From SIG565 sp964607025 (GTDB taxonomy: Bacteria; Bacillota; Clostridia; Oscillospirales; Acutalibacteraceae), in contig CAZSIL010000001.1 of the NCBI GenBank assembly GCA_964607025.1, positions 1 to 64,000 on the forward strand: DNA of 64,000 nucleotides, given 5' to 3'. The notes under the pieces are model-generated. The model was not told the origin of the DNA. It did no database searches and saw only the letters and a list, made by a program, of their open reading frames with translations. Shown here piece after piece: positions 6,935-15,375 of the stretch (its first letter is position 1; every line of letters begins with the position of its first letter). The position numbers and the translations under genes were made by a program.

Positions 6935-9514
6935 ATGGGTTTTTCATATAATAAACAAATGGCTCTAAAACCAACAAAGGAACTCGCGCTCTCAACATTT
7001 ATAATAGCGCTGTTTACCGCGGCGGTTATGTTTGCGCCGTTTATAATTGAAGGCGGCGGTTATTTCACATTTTACGGAGATTTTAACGTTCAGCAAATTC
7101 CGTTTTATCAGATGAGTCACGAGATGGTCAGAAACGGTGATTTTGGTTGGAGTTGGCTTACCGACCTTGGCGCAAATTTTGTTGGCTCATACAGTTATTA
7201 TCTTTTAGGAAGCCCTTTCTTTTGGTTGACGATACCGTTCCCAAATTGGATGGTGCCGTATCTTATGGGCCCACTCTTAATTCTTAAATTCGCTTGTGCC
7301 GCACTTACGGCATATCTCTATATACGCCGTTTTACGCGTACACCCGAAGCGGCGCGTGTAGGAGGTATTCTGTATGCGTTTTGCGGTTTTTCGGTTTATA
7401 ATATTTTCTTTAATCAATTCCACGAAGCAATAATTATTTTCCCACTACTGCTTTTAGCACTTGAATTGTTGCTTACTGAAAATCGCCGTGGTATTTTTGC
7501 CGTAACTGTGTGTATTGCGGCGCTTATGAACTACTTTTTCTTCTTCGGTATGGTAGTTTTCTGCATAATATACTTTATTATTCGTGTTACGGGCAAAACG
7601 GTAAAACTCACCTTCTCGCGTTTTATAACAATGTTTTTTGAAGCGGTTATAGGTGTATTAATGGCGGCAATATTGCTGTTGCCCACCATCGCCGCGGTAT
7701 CGAAGGTAGGACGTCTCCAGGATATTTTACTTGGGTGGAATGCCATAACCTACGGCAAGGAACAAATTTATCTCAATATTATTGAGTGTTTCTTCTTCCC
7801 ACCCGATATTCCGGCGCGCCCTGTGTTTTTCCCCGGTGCTAATGTTAAGTGGTCGTCGCTTGGTGGTTGGTTGCCGCTATTCAGTATGACGGGTGTCTTC
7901 GCTTACTGTATGGCGCATAAGGGCAGCTGGATTAAAAGGGTAGTTTGCACCTGTTTTGTATTTGCGTTTTTTCCGATTCTCAACAGTTTGTTTACCGCGC
8001 TTAATGTTTCCTACTATGCGCGTTGGTTCTATATGCCGATACTTATTATGTGCCTGGCTACCGCCTCTGCGGCAGAAGACCGCGACGTAAAATGGGACGG
8101 TGCGTTCCGTTGGGTTACTTTTATAACTGCGGCGTTTGCGCTGGTTATAGGTCTCTTTCCGCAAAAAAATGAGGATGGCGAGATTACCTTCGGTCTGTTC
8201 ACCGAAAATACCAATAGTTTTTATATGGTTCGTTTTTGGCTTACGGTTGCCATCGCGGTCCTGTCTTTGATTGCGGTGATTATACTGTTTGCTGCATTTC
8301 GCCGTCGTGCACGTGCATTTTTAAATACCGCCTTGGCACTCTCTCTTATAGTATCGGTGCTTTACGGTATGGTATTTATAAATATGGGCAGACAGCACTC
8401 TTTTGATATTGAAACAGTGGTTGTGGATTCTTTAATTGAAGGTGACGTGGACCTACACGATTCCAAAAATTATAGAATTGATACTTATGACAGTTGCGAT
8501 AACACCGGTATGTTTTTGGAATTGCCCAGTATTAATGCGTTCCACTCGGTTGTGCCAGAGACAATAGTTGATTTTTATGAGTTTGTAGGTGAAGAGCGCA
8601 GTGTTGCGAGTCGCCCGTCTACCGATAATTATGCTATAAGGAATATGTTATCGGTAAAATATGTGCTGAATCTTATAAATGAAGATCCGTTCCAAGATAG
8701 TGTTGGCAAAACCGTTATGCCCGATTATACTTTTTATGGAACGCAAGGCGGCTACCGAATTTATGAAAATAAAAATTATATTCCATACGGTTTCTCATAT
8801 GAAAAGTATATTTCGTTATCGGAAATGGAAAAATATTCGGATAGCGAACGTGCTTTTATGATGCTAAAAGCAATTGTGCTGACCGATGAGCAAATAAGCA
8901 GATTCGGAAGTTTGTTAAGCCCTATTGATACGTCGGTACACTATGGCTTTACATCAGAAGAGACTGCCGCTGATAGTAAACAGTTAGCCGCAACATCGGC
9001 CACTGAGTTTTCGCACGATAAAAACGGCTTCAAAGCGAAAGTTACCAGAGAAAGTGATACGCTCGTATTCTTCTCAGTCCCCTTTGATGAAGGGTGGAGT
9101 GCTACCGTAAATGGTAAGGAAGTGGATATTGAGAAGGTTAATATCGGCTTTATGGCGGTTCCGGTAACAGCGGGGGACAGCGATATAGTGTTCACCTATA
9201 AAACACCGCTTTTATATGAAGGAATATTACTAAGCGGCGCGGCGGCGGCGGTGTTCCTAATATACCTGCTTATATGCCTTATTACACGCAAAAAACGTGC
9301 CGAAACTGTATACCCCGAAGGCGATGAACTAATCGAAAAATGGCTTGCTTGGGATATAGCCGATGCATTAAGCGGTGAAACGGTAGAAAAAAATGAGTTA
9401 ACCCTCGATGATATTGCCGAAAAACTAAACCACGAATATCCCGTTATAACAAGGAATAACGAATTTATAGGCGGTTTCAGTATCAAAAATGATACCGATG
9501 ACGCAGAGGATTAG
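6935..9514 (+). CDS. YfhO-family large membrane protein
   Basis: An 859-residue polytopic protein with about 12-13 membrane helices. The N-terminal part contains YGDFNVQQIPFY (about 45-56), a signature of the YfhO family, and the GT-C-like loop after the first helix. An extracellular region of roughly 200 residues (about 480-720) precedes the last helix, and a cytoplasmic acidic tail of about 90 residues ends the protein. YfhO proteins are thought to be GT-C type glycosyltransferases that use lipid-linked sugars, for example to glycosylate lipoteichoic acid in Bacillus and Listeria. The acceptor here is unknown. Monocistronic, with its own promoter. Confidence 0.8.
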   Translation: MGFSYNKQMALKPTKELALSTFIIALFTAAVMFAPFIIEGGGYFTFYGDFNVQQIPFYQMSHEMVRNGDFGWSWLTDLGANFVGSYSYYLLGSPFFWLTIPFPNWMVPYLMGPLLILKFACAALTAYLYIRRFTRTPEAARVGGILYAFCGFSVYNIFFNQFHEAIIIFPLLLLALELLLTENRRGIFAVTVCIAALMNYFFFFGMVVFCIIYFIIRVTGKTVKLTFSRFITMFFEAVIGVLMAAILLLPTIAAVSKVGRLQDILLGWNAITYGKEQIYLNIIECFFFPPDIPARPVFFPGANVKWSSLGGWLPLFSMTGVFAYCMAHKGSWIKRVVCTCFVFAFFPILNSLFTALNVSYYARWFYMPILIMCLATASAAEDRDVKWDGAFRWVTFITAAFALVIGLFPQKNEDGEITFGLFTENTNSFYMVRFWLTVAIAVLSLIAVIILFAAFRRRARAFLNTALALSLIVSVLYGMVFINMGRQHSFDIETVVVDSLIEGDVDLHDSKNYRIDTYDSCDNTGMFLELPSINAFHSVVPETIVDFYEFVGEERSVASRPSTDNYAIRNMLSVKYVLNLINEDPFQDSVGKTVMPDYTFYGTQGGYRIYENKNYIPYGFSYEKYISLSEMEKYSDSERAFMMLKAIVLTDEQISRFGSLLSPIDTSVHYGFTSEETAADSKQLAATSATEFSHDKNGFKAKVTRESDTLVFFSVPFDEGWSATVNGKEVDIEKVNIGFMAVPVTAGDSDIVFTYKTPLLYEGILLSGAAAAVFLIYLLICLITRKKRAETVYPEGDELIEKWLAWDIADALSGETVEKNELTLDDIAEKLNHEYPVITRNNEFIGGFSIKNDTDDAED

Positions 9515-9517
9515 TTC

Positions 9518-9546
9518 TTGACAAATGTATTGTTTTGTGATAAATT
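9518..9546 (+). promoter_or_regulatory. Sigma-A promoter of the thiamine unit
   Basis: Consensus TTGACA at 9518-9523, exactly 17 bp, then TAAATT at 9541-9546. Confidence 0.75.
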
Positions 9547-9578
9547 AGTTTTTGTCAAGTGCAAAAAATACTTGCAAA

Positions 9579-9711
9579 TAGAAAGGGGAGCTCGATTAAC
9601 TCGGGCTGAGAGGAAGCCGTTATGCTTCGACCCATAACCTGATGCGGATAATGCCGACGTAGGAAAATACGCCTTAGAGTTTATGCCGCAGTTAATCTGC
9701 GGCATTTTTTA
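9579..9711 (+). promoter_or_regulatory. TPP riboswitch (THI element) with intrinsic terminator
   Basis: The aptamer (about 9579-9672) carries the THI-box signatures GGGGAGC, GGGCTGAGAGG, GACCC, ACCTGATGCGGATAATGCC and CGTAGGAAA in order. It is followed by the expression platform: a 9-bp hairpin (9683-9691 with 9697-9705) and a T-run, which is an intrinsic terminator. Thiamine pyrophosphate binding should therefore stop transcription before thiT. The position directly between a consensus promoter and thiT-thiN fits the known use of this riboswitch class. Confidence 0.97.
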
Positions 9712-9745
9712 TTTGCTTGATTCCACAATCAAGGAGTAATGAAAA

Positions 9746-10300
9746 ATGAAAAAAGAAAATTTGCAAAAACTGACTTTGTCTGCTGTGATGATAGCTTTGT
9801 CGACGGTGCTTTCGCTTTTAAAGCTCTGGGAAATGCCGCTTGGCGGCGCCATAACACCGCTCTCAATGCTGCCCGTGTGTTTAATCGGTATCGCATACGG
9901 CACAAAATACGCTATAGCACCGTGTTTTTTATATGGCGTCATACAAATGATGCTAAGCGGTGTGTTCGGTTGGGGATTGACACCGTGGATACTTATAGGC
10001 GCTATTTTATTTGATTATATTTTAGCTTTCGGTGTGCTCTGCCTTGCAGGAATTTTCAAAAATCGCGGTATAGTAGGGGCTGTTGCAGGTATCACTGTAG
10101 CTTGTATTGTTAGATTTATTTGCCACTTTGTTTCGGGTTGTGTGTTTTTCCGCAGCTTTGAGATTTTCAATAATCCGTATTTATATTCGGTAGCGTATAA
10201 TGGAACATTTATGCTGCCTGAACTTATATTAACTGTTGTAGGCGCAATAATTTTAATTAAGACGCCTGTTATCAGAAAATTATTTAATATAAAGGAATAA
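9746..10300 (+). CDS. thiT: ThiT, thiamine-binding S component of an ECF transporter
   Basis: A 184-residue membrane protein with about six hydrophobic helices and the ThiT/YuaJ pattern, including GGAITPLSMLPVC near residue 30 and the FMLPELILTVVGAIIL end. It captures thiamine outside the cell; the shared ECF ATPases and T component (EcfA, EcfA', EcfT) must be encoded elsewhere. Identification is strengthened by the TPP riboswitch directly upstream and by the thiamine pyrophosphokinase gene 4 bases downstream. The start ATG at 9746 has AAGGAGTAA upstream; a second ATG-initiated frame nearby is a shadow. Confidence 0.95.
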   Translation: MKKENLQKLTLSAVMIALSTVLSLLKLWEMPLGGAITPLSMLPVCLIGIAYGTKYAIAPCFLYGVIQMMLSGVFGWGLTPWILIGAILFDYILAFGVLCLAGIFKNRGIVGAVAGITVACIVRFICHFVSGCVFFRSFEIFNNPYLYSVAYNGTFMLPELILTVVGAIILIKTPVIRKLFNIKE

Positions 10301-10303
10301 TTC

Positions 10304-10933
10304 ATGAAAAAGTGTTTTATCTTTGGCGCGTTACCCATAAAAGAATTGCTTGTAAAACCTACAAATGATGATTTCGTGATAGCCGCCGATAATGGTTTCG
10401 ATGTGCTCGGGAAACTAAATATAACACCCAATTTGGTGGTGGGGGATTTTGATTCATTGGGTTTTGTACCCGATGCAGAAGATAAAATAGTGCTACCCGT
10501 CCGAAAGGATGATACAGATTTGAGCATCGCCCTAAAAACTGCACTTGATAAGGGCTATAGCGATATATTTGTATACGGCGCGGCGGACGGCAAACTTGAC
10601 CACACCTTTGCCAATATAACGTTGGCGGCGGAGATGAGCCGCAAGGGTGTTAACTGTGTGTTTTTAGGCGATAATACAAATTTCACCGCTCTCACAAACG
10701 GCAATTTGTGTTTTGACGGCGCTCATGGTCGTGTATCGGTATTCGCATTTGGCGGTAGCGCCGCAGGTGTTACACTAAAAGGATTCGAGTATAATCTTGA
10801 TAACGCTACACTTGAAGCGTTTGTTCCGCTTGGTGTAGGCAATACGTTTTGTGGCACTAATGCTGAAATATCGGTAAGGCATGGCACACTTATAGTTATG
10901 TGGGAAGATAAAACACTGCCGCGGATGGCGTAA
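10304..10933 (+). CDS. thiN: Thiamine pyrophosphokinase
   Basis: A 209-residue enzyme that converts imported thiamine to TPP with ATP. Visible family features: IAADNGFDVL, the metal-binding GDFDSLG (about 46-52), KDDTDLSIAL (about 67-76) and GAADGKLDHTFANI, followed by a C-terminal beta-rich thiamine-binding domain. It lies 4 bases after thiT, so import and activation of the vitamin form one riboswitch-controlled operon: TPP made by this enzyme shuts off the operon. No de novo thiamine genes are present, which suggests a scavenging life style, at least at this locus. Its stop codon lies inside an 11-bp hairpin. Confidence 0.95.
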   Translation: MKKCFIFGALPIKELLVKPTNDDFVIAADNGFDVLGKLNITPNLVVGDFDSLGFVPDAEDKIVLPVRKDDTDLSIALKTALDKGYSDIFVYGAADGKLDHTFANITLAAEMSRKGVNCVFLGDNTNFTALTNGNLCFDGAHGRVSVFAFGGSAAGVTLKGFEYNLDNATLEAFVPLGVGNTFCGTNAEISVRHGTLIVMWEDKTLPRMA

Positions 10934-11054
10934 TATCCGTTCGATATTACGCCAACTCTATGCGCCTTTGGCCAATAGAATATAACTGCTCTGCTTGCAG
11001 AGCAATATCACTTTTGCAAAGCAAAATATCACGCTGATTATGTCAGCATATCAC
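10927..11054. repeat. Array of short palindromes punctuated by ATATCAC
   Basis: An 11-bp-stem hairpin (ggcgtaatatc at 10927-10937 with 10943-10953) overlaps the thiN stop. Then come three small hairpins: gctctgc/gcagagc (10988-11003), ttttgc/gcaaaa (11012-11026) and gctga/tcagc (11033-11047). Each is followed by the same spacer TATCAC (ending 11011, 11032 and 11054). The module hairpin plus ATATCAC, repeated with unrelated stem sequences, looks like a REP- or MITE-type intergenic element. Confidence 0.65.
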
Positions 11055-11086
11055 TCATATTTTAAAGAATTATAGAATTTTACATT

Positions 11087-11116
11087 AAAGCGTTTGCTTC
11101 GGCAGATGCTTTTTTA
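11087..11116 (+). terminator. Intrinsic terminator upstream of rpmH
   Basis: Nine-bp stem (11089-11097 with 11102-11110, two G-U pairs), TTCG loop, then a T-run; ends the thiamine unit or the repeat region. Confidence 0.7.
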
Positions 11117-11136
11117 TTGTAAATGATATTTTTTTA

Positions 11137-11165
11137 TTGACTTTTGTGTGCAATTTATGTATAAT
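11137..11165 (+). promoter_or_regulatory. Sigma-A promoter of the rpmH operon
   Basis: TTGACT at 11137-11142, 17-bp spacer, TATAAT at 11160-11165; about 70 bases of leader precede the rpmH start. Confidence 0.8.
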
Positions 11166-11237
11166 CTTAAATTGATAGGTTATGAAGGGAATTATGCCTT
11201 ATAACCGCTACGAGATACAATAAGGAGGGTTAACACC

Positions 11238-11372
11238 ATGAAAAGAACATATCAGCCCAAAAAGCTTCATCGAAAAAAGGAACACGGCTTTTTAAAGAGA
11301 ATGGCTACAGCCAACGGACGCAAGGTACTTGCCCGTCGTAGAGCTAAAGGCAGAAAGCAGCTCACTTATTAA
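11238..11372 (+). CDS. rpmH: Ribosomal protein L34
   Basis: A 44-residue, extremely basic protein with the invariant L34 pattern: MKRTYQPKK at the start, HGFLKRM, ANGRKVLARRRAKGRK. It is a component of the 50S subunit. The start ATG at 11238 has TAAGGAGGG upstream. It is followed 50 bases later by rnpA, the near-universal bacterial pairing. The usual dnaA gene on the other side is absent here; a thiamine operon and a repeat element lie there instead. Confidence 0.98.
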   Translation: MKRTYQPKKLHRKKEHGFLKRMATANGRKVLARRRAKGRKQLTY

Positions 11373-11422
11373 TTAAGGGCCACTGATTAATAGTGGCTTT
11401 TCTTTTTTAAAGGTCTGAGTTT

Positions 11423-11764
11423 ATGATTCAAAAATTAAAAATCAATAAAGAATTTCGCCGTGTTTACGGGCGTGGAAAATCGAACGTTACTCCATTTGTC
11501 GTGTCATATATTATGCGGCAAAAGGGCGAAAGAGTGCGCTTCGGCATAACGGTGAGCAAAAAAATCGGCTCGGCGGTTATGCGAAACCGCGCGAAAAGGG
11601 TTATCACCGCGGCCATAAGGGAGTGCTTGCCGCATATAAACGGCGGTTGCGATATTGTGCTTGTCGCAAGGACAAGGATAGTAAGCGTTAAGAGTTATGA
11701 TGTTGCGGCGGCATTAAAGGCGCATTTAAAGGCGCTTAATATGTGGGAAAATTATGATAAGTAA
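11423..11764 (+). CDS. rnpA: Ribonuclease P protein component
   Basis: A 113-residue basic protein that binds the RNase P RNA and assists 5' maturation of tRNAs. The N-terminus has LKINKEFRRVYGRGKS, then FGITVSKKIGSAVMRNRAKR with the conserved RNR motif at about residues 55-60 and the following helix. Length is normal. It overlaps yidD by 11 bases, so translation is coupled. A short inverted repeat with a T-run at 11380-11407 (ggccact/agtggct) lies between rpmH and rnpA and could attenuate transcription. Confidence 0.97.
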   Translation: MIQKLKINKEFRRVYGRGKSNVTPFVVSYIMRQKGERVRFGITVSKKIGSAVMRNRAKRVITAAIRECLPHINGGCDIVLVARTRIVSVKSYDVAAALKAHLKALNMWENYDK

Positions 11765-11987
11765 AATTCTTATCATTGCGGTAAAGTTTTACCAGAAATG
11801 CATATCTCCATATTTCCCAGGATGCTGCAGGTTTACTCCCACCTGTTCAAGCTACGCAATAGAAGCACTGCGTGTTCACGGTGCACTAAAGGGTACGGCA
11901 TTGGCAGTATGGCGGATTCTTAGGTGTAATCCGTTCTGTCGCGGCGGTTATGACCCCGTACCACCAAAAAAAGAGAAGGATAGTTAA
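11754..11987 (+). CDS. yidD: YidD membrane protein insertion efficiency factor
   Basis: A 77-residue protein with the family pattern YQKCISPYFPGCCRFTPTCS, then the helix AIEALRVHGALKGTALAVWR and the C-terminal CNPFCRGGYDPVP. It is a small amphipathic membrane-associated protein that assists insertion of membrane proteins, probably with YidC. It overlaps the end of rnpA and is followed one base later by yidC, the common rnpA-yidD-yidC order. All usual cysteines are present. Confidence 0.96.
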   Translation: MISKILIIAVKFYQKCISPYFPGCCRFTPTCSSYAIEALRVHGALKGTALAVWRILRCNPFCRGGYDPVPPKKEKDS

Positions 11988-11988
11988 T

Positions 11989-12918
11989 ATGGCTATATTT
12001 AATGTTATAAACGAATATATATTGTCGCATGTATTACGCTTTTTAATGGGTATTTTCAGCAATAACTTTGCGGTTGCGATTTTTGTGTTTACCTTGGTAA
12101 TCAATCTTGCTATGATTCCGCTTACCATCAAGAGCCAAAAATCTTCAATGCAACAAACCCGTATCAAGCCGAAGCTCGATGCACTTAAAGAAAAATACGG
12201 TGATGACAAACAAAAATACAGTGCCGCCATGCAGGAACTTTACACGAAAGAAAAGGTTTCGATGTCGGGCGGATGTCTGCCGATGATAGTGCGTCTTGTA
12301 TTCCTTATGTCTATCTATTATCTTGTGTTAGGTCCGATAACCTATTTAACAACGGTAGATGCTGAAACGGTTAAAACGGTGGCTTCGGCTATTGAAGGCA
12401 TTAAGGTTGAAAACAACCTTCGTCTTGATTTGGATGTGATTGCCGCAATTAATAAGGCGGGATTTGTAGCACCTGCGGGACTTGAAGCACAGGTTGCCGA
12501 AATTAGTAATGCCGTAAAGCAGATTAATTTTAATTTTTTCGGAATAGATTTAACTTCGGTACCTAAGTTTACACCCAACCTTTCAAAAGCACAGATTAAC
12601 TGGATAATTCCTTTCCTTTCTTTTGCGGCGGCAATGTTCTCAAGTTTACTATCCATCCGTACACAGAAAAAAGCCAATCCTGGTGGTCCGAGTATGACAG
12701 GTATGATGCTCTTTATGCCGATTATATCACTGATAATCGCGTTTGGAGCTCCTTGTGGTCTTGGTTTTTATTGGGCTTGTTCAAGCTTTATTTCGGGAAT
12801 TATTCAAGAAGGTGTGCAACATTTCTGCGGACCGTATAAAATGATAGCAAGAGAACGCTCAAAAGAGTTAATAAAACGCTATGAGGCGGAAAATAAAGCG
12901 ATTAGTATAAATGAATAA
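11989..12918 (+). CDS. yidC: YidC/OxaA-family membrane protein insertase (SpoIIIJ-like)
   Basis: A 309-residue insertase with five membrane regions: about 20-42, 95-120, 205-225, 240-262 and 270-290. The cytoplasmic helical hairpin KPKLDALKEKYGDDKQKY is between the first two. An insert of about 70 residues lies between the second and third. Start chosen at ATG 11989 with GAAGGAT upstream; an upstream in-frame ATG at 11950 lies inside yidD. No lipobox cysteine is visible at the N-terminus, unlike Bacillus SpoIIIJ. Jag follows, as in many Firmicutes; in Bacillus, SpoIIIJ is also needed for forespore gene activity. Confidence 0.95.
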   Translation: MAIFNVINEYILSHVLRFLMGIFSNNFAVAIFVFTLVINLAMIPLTIKSQKSSMQQTRIKPKLDALKEKYGDDKQKYSAAMQELYTKEKVSMSGGCLPMIVRLVFLMSIYYLVLGPITYLTTVDAETVKTVASAIEGIKVENNLRLDLDVIAAINKAGFVAPAGLEAQVAEISNAVKQINFNFFGIDLTSVPKFTPNLSKAQINWIIPFLSFAAAMFSSLLSIRTQKKANPGGPSMTGMMLFMPIISLIIAFGAPCGLGFYWACSSFISGIIQEGVQHFCGPYKMIARERSKELIKRYEAENKAISINE

Positions 12919-12944
12919 CGGATGCGAAAACAGGAGGAAGCAAA

Positions 12945-13859
12945 TTGATTAAAGAAGCAATCGGTTTCGGCACGACAGTTGAAGAAGCTTATGAAGCCGC
13001 AAAAAATAATTTGTGCGATTTACTTATCGGCACAAAGTATGATGAGGATAAAATCGAATATGATGTAATAGCCACCCCTAAAAAGAAAACTTTGGGTATT
13101 TTCGGTGGCGCAAAGGCGGAAGTTAAGGCATATATTGAGTTGCCCGAAGAAAAGAAAGCCGCAAAACCCAAAAAAGAAAAACCTGTAAAGCAGGAAAAGA
13201 AAAACGCGAAGAAAGCCATCAAAAATGAAACTGTAACCGAAAAAAATGAAATCACCGTAACAGAGCAGGAAATGGCTGCGGTAGATGCTTCGAGTATCGA
13301 CCCGTCATCAAAGCCCGGTCGGGCGGTAAAATATATTCGCACAGTTCTCGAAAAGTTAGGATGCACCGATATTACAATTAAGGTTGCCGAAAAGGAAAAC
13401 GGGGCAGTTCTTTATCTTTCGGGTGAAGGGCTCGGCGTTGTTATTGGCCGCCGCGGTGAAACACTAGATTCATTACAGTATTTAACAAGTCTTGCGGCGA
13501 ATTCTGCCAGTGGATATTATAAAGTAACGCTTAATATCGGCAATTATAGGGAACGCCGTGAACAGACGTTGACTGCGCTTGCGCGTCGCGTATCTGCTCA
13601 GGTGCTCAGAACCGGTAGAAATCGTACTCTTGAGCCGATGAATCCGTATGAGCGCCGCATTATCCATACCGCCGTTCAGGAAATTGACGGTGTAACCTCC
13701 TACTCGGTTGGTGAAGGATCAGGCCGACGTGTTGTTATTGGCAGTGAAAAGGGCGGAAGAAGAAATAACCGTTCGCAGAAAACAGATGCAGTAGCAAACG
13801 AGGTTTCGAGAGAGCCAAAGCGTGATGCGGAAATTCCGCTTTACGGCAAAATCAACTGA
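12945..13859 (+). CDS. jag: Jag/KhpB RNA-binding protein (SpoIIIJ-associated)
   Basis: A 304-residue protein with three parts: an N-terminal Jag_N domain (about 1-52), a long Lys/Glu-rich linker (about 65-110), then KH and R3H domains. The KH domain (about 125-200) contains VVIGRRGETLDSLQYL and the R3H domain (about 205-275) contains MNPYERRIIHTAVQ. KhpB binds RNA with KhpA and influences cell division and elongation in Firmicutes. The start is TTG at 12945, directly preceded by AGGAGGAAGCAAA. It ends the rpmH operon; the usual next genes mnmE and mnmG are missing. Confidence 0.95.
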   Translation: MIKEAIGFGTTVEEAYEAAKNNLCDLLIGTKYDEDKIEYDVIATPKKKTLGIFGGAKAEVKAYIELPEEKKAAKPKKEKPVKQEKKNAKKAIKNETVTEKNEITVTEQEMAAVDASSIDPSSKPGRAVKYIRTVLEKLGCTDITIKVAEKENGAVLYLSGEGLGVVIGRRGETLDSLQYLTSLAANSASGYYKVTLNIGNYRERREQTLTALARRVSAQVLRTGRNRTLEPMNPYERRIIHTAVQEIDGVTSYSVGEGSGRRVVIGSEKGGRRNNRSQKTDAVANEVSREPKRDAEIPLYGKIN

Positions 13860-13883
13860 TTTTCAAAAAAAGAAGAAAAATTA

Positions 13884-13910
13884 AAGCCCCTATCGAATCG
13901 ATAGGGGCTT
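13884..13910. terminator. Bidirectional intrinsic terminator
   Basis: Near-perfect inverted repeat (11-bp stem 13884-13894 with 13900-13910) between the convergent jag and beta-helix genes, with T-rich sequence on the minus side. Confidence 0.8.
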
Positions 13911-13913
13911 GTG

Positions 13914-15356
13914 TTATCTCTTAGGTGTTACGGTAATTGCATTTTCTTCAGCATAGTTATCGGTCGGGTTCTTGACAGTATTTGCATTAAATACAGAACC
14001 TGCTTTGTTCCTAACCTTTCTAATCCAACCTTTATTTAGATATTGGCAGTATGTATTGCTATCAAGTGTCGGAGAATATTCATCGCCAGCCGAAGCTAAA
14101 ATTTCAAGCAAACAGTAATCGGAGCGGTCGAAAATATTATTGCGGATAATAAAGTTTTCGGACTTATTGTAGTGGGAACCCCACGATTTAACACAAGCGG
14201 GTGTGCCGCGGTCGGGACGCTGATTACCGAACCCGTAGCCGTTTTTACGGCAAATATTGTTTTGGAAATAGACGTTTTTAAAGCACCAATCCGAATCCAT
14301 TTTTCTCTGACGTACACCGTCCACTACTTCAAACTCGGATATGAAATACTCATAGTCGTATGTATTATTTTCAAATAAGTTACCGCTAAAGACACTATTG
14401 GTAACAGTTACGGGTATACCATTTGACATTTTACCGCCCTGGAATTGATGTGTAAATGCGGCATCATAGCATTGGTTGAAATAGCAGTTATAAACCTGTA
14501 AATTATCACCGCCACCCCAGATTTCAAATCCGTTACCAAGGCGCATATCGCTTTTTTCGGGGTTCCCCGTCAAAGAGCCGCCTATCCACTCAAACTCGCA
14601 GTTGCGAACAGTAAAATCCTTGCAGCCGCCATTAACTAATTTACCCTCGGGCAGATAATCTATCGTTCCAAAAGAAATTCCGTAACCACCGGTATATCTA
14701 AAGGCAAGACCATCAATAACGGTACCATTCGGGCGGATGGGGTCGAGAGCTTTAAATATACAGGTGAAGGGACCTATATTGATGCTTTTCCAACGCTTTG
14801 CAGGTTCGCCTTTTTCAGAGCAAAGGTAGAGCTTTTTGCCTGCAACATCGTGGTAGAAATCTAAATCAATGCGTGGAGTGGTATCCCCGTCAATTCCTTT
14901 GCATAACTTATAGGCATACTCTTCGCCATCGTTAAATACAATGTTGCCAATATCGCGGTCGTGCTCGATATTAACAGAATAAACATTATCGTCTTCATAT
15001 TTCCAATCAAGCAATACACCATCGCACAGGTCGGCGCGTAAATCCGGTTTTTCACCCTCGCCAAAGCTTGAATAGGTAACACCGGGTTGCATAATGAGTC
15101 CGTTTAGGCGCACACTGGCAGGACGGAAAATATCTCCGCAACGGAAAAGTACCGCATCTCCCGGTTTTATATCGCCGTTGTGGTTGTTAGGGCCATCAAG
15201 CGTTTTCCAAGCGGTTTCGGGAGAAAGACCATCATTGGCATCATCTCCGTCAGCCGATACATAAAAGCAAGTACCCTTTATATTAAGTTCGGGTTTTGCG
15301 TTTCGTATCTTTTCTCTGAGTTCGCGTGACTTGTGTTCGATTTCTACAAATGTCAT
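13914..15356 (-). CDS. Right-handed parallel beta-helix protein (pectate-lyase-like fold)
   Basis: A 480-residue protein. After about 35 helical residues it has FYVSADGDDANDGLSPETAW, the typical opening of parallel beta-helix glycan-active proteins, then many short strand-turn repeats rich in Asn and Gly (for example FTVRNCEFEWIGG, LQVYNCYFNQCYD, FIIRNNIFDRSDY). Such folds occur in polysaccharide lyases, alginate epimerases and glycosidases. No secretion signal is present with the start at 15356 (RBS ACAGGAG); a longer reading from 15455 runs into ppa and lacks an RBS. The catalytic residues cannot be assigned. It is 19 bases after ppa and probably co-transcribed. Confidence 0.75.
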   Translation of the reverse strand: MTFVEIEHKSRELREKIRNAKPELNIKGTCFYVSADGDDANDGLSPETAWKTLDGPNNHNGDIKPGDAVLFRCGDIFRPASVRLNGLIMQPGVTYSSFGEGEKPDLRADLCDGVLLDWKYEDDNVYSVNIEHDRDIGNIVFNDGEEYAYKLCKGIDGDTTPRIDLDFYHDVAGKKLYLCSEKGEPAKRWKSINIGPFTCIFKALDPIRPNGTVIDGLAFRYTGGYGISFGTIDYLPEGKLVNGGCKDFTVRNCEFEWIGGSLTGNPEKSDMRLGNGFEIWGGGDNLQVYNCYFNQCYDAAFTHQFQGGKMSNGIPVTVTNSVFSGNLFENNTYDYEYFISEFEVVDGVRQRKMDSDWCFKNVYFQNNICRKNGYGFGNQRPDRGTPACVKSWGSHYNKSENFIIRNNIFDRSDYCLLEILASAGDEYSPTLDSNTYCQYLNKGWIRKVRNKAGSVFNANTVKNPTDNYAEENAITVTPKR

Positions 15357-15375
15357 AATAATTCTCCTGTCTTTT

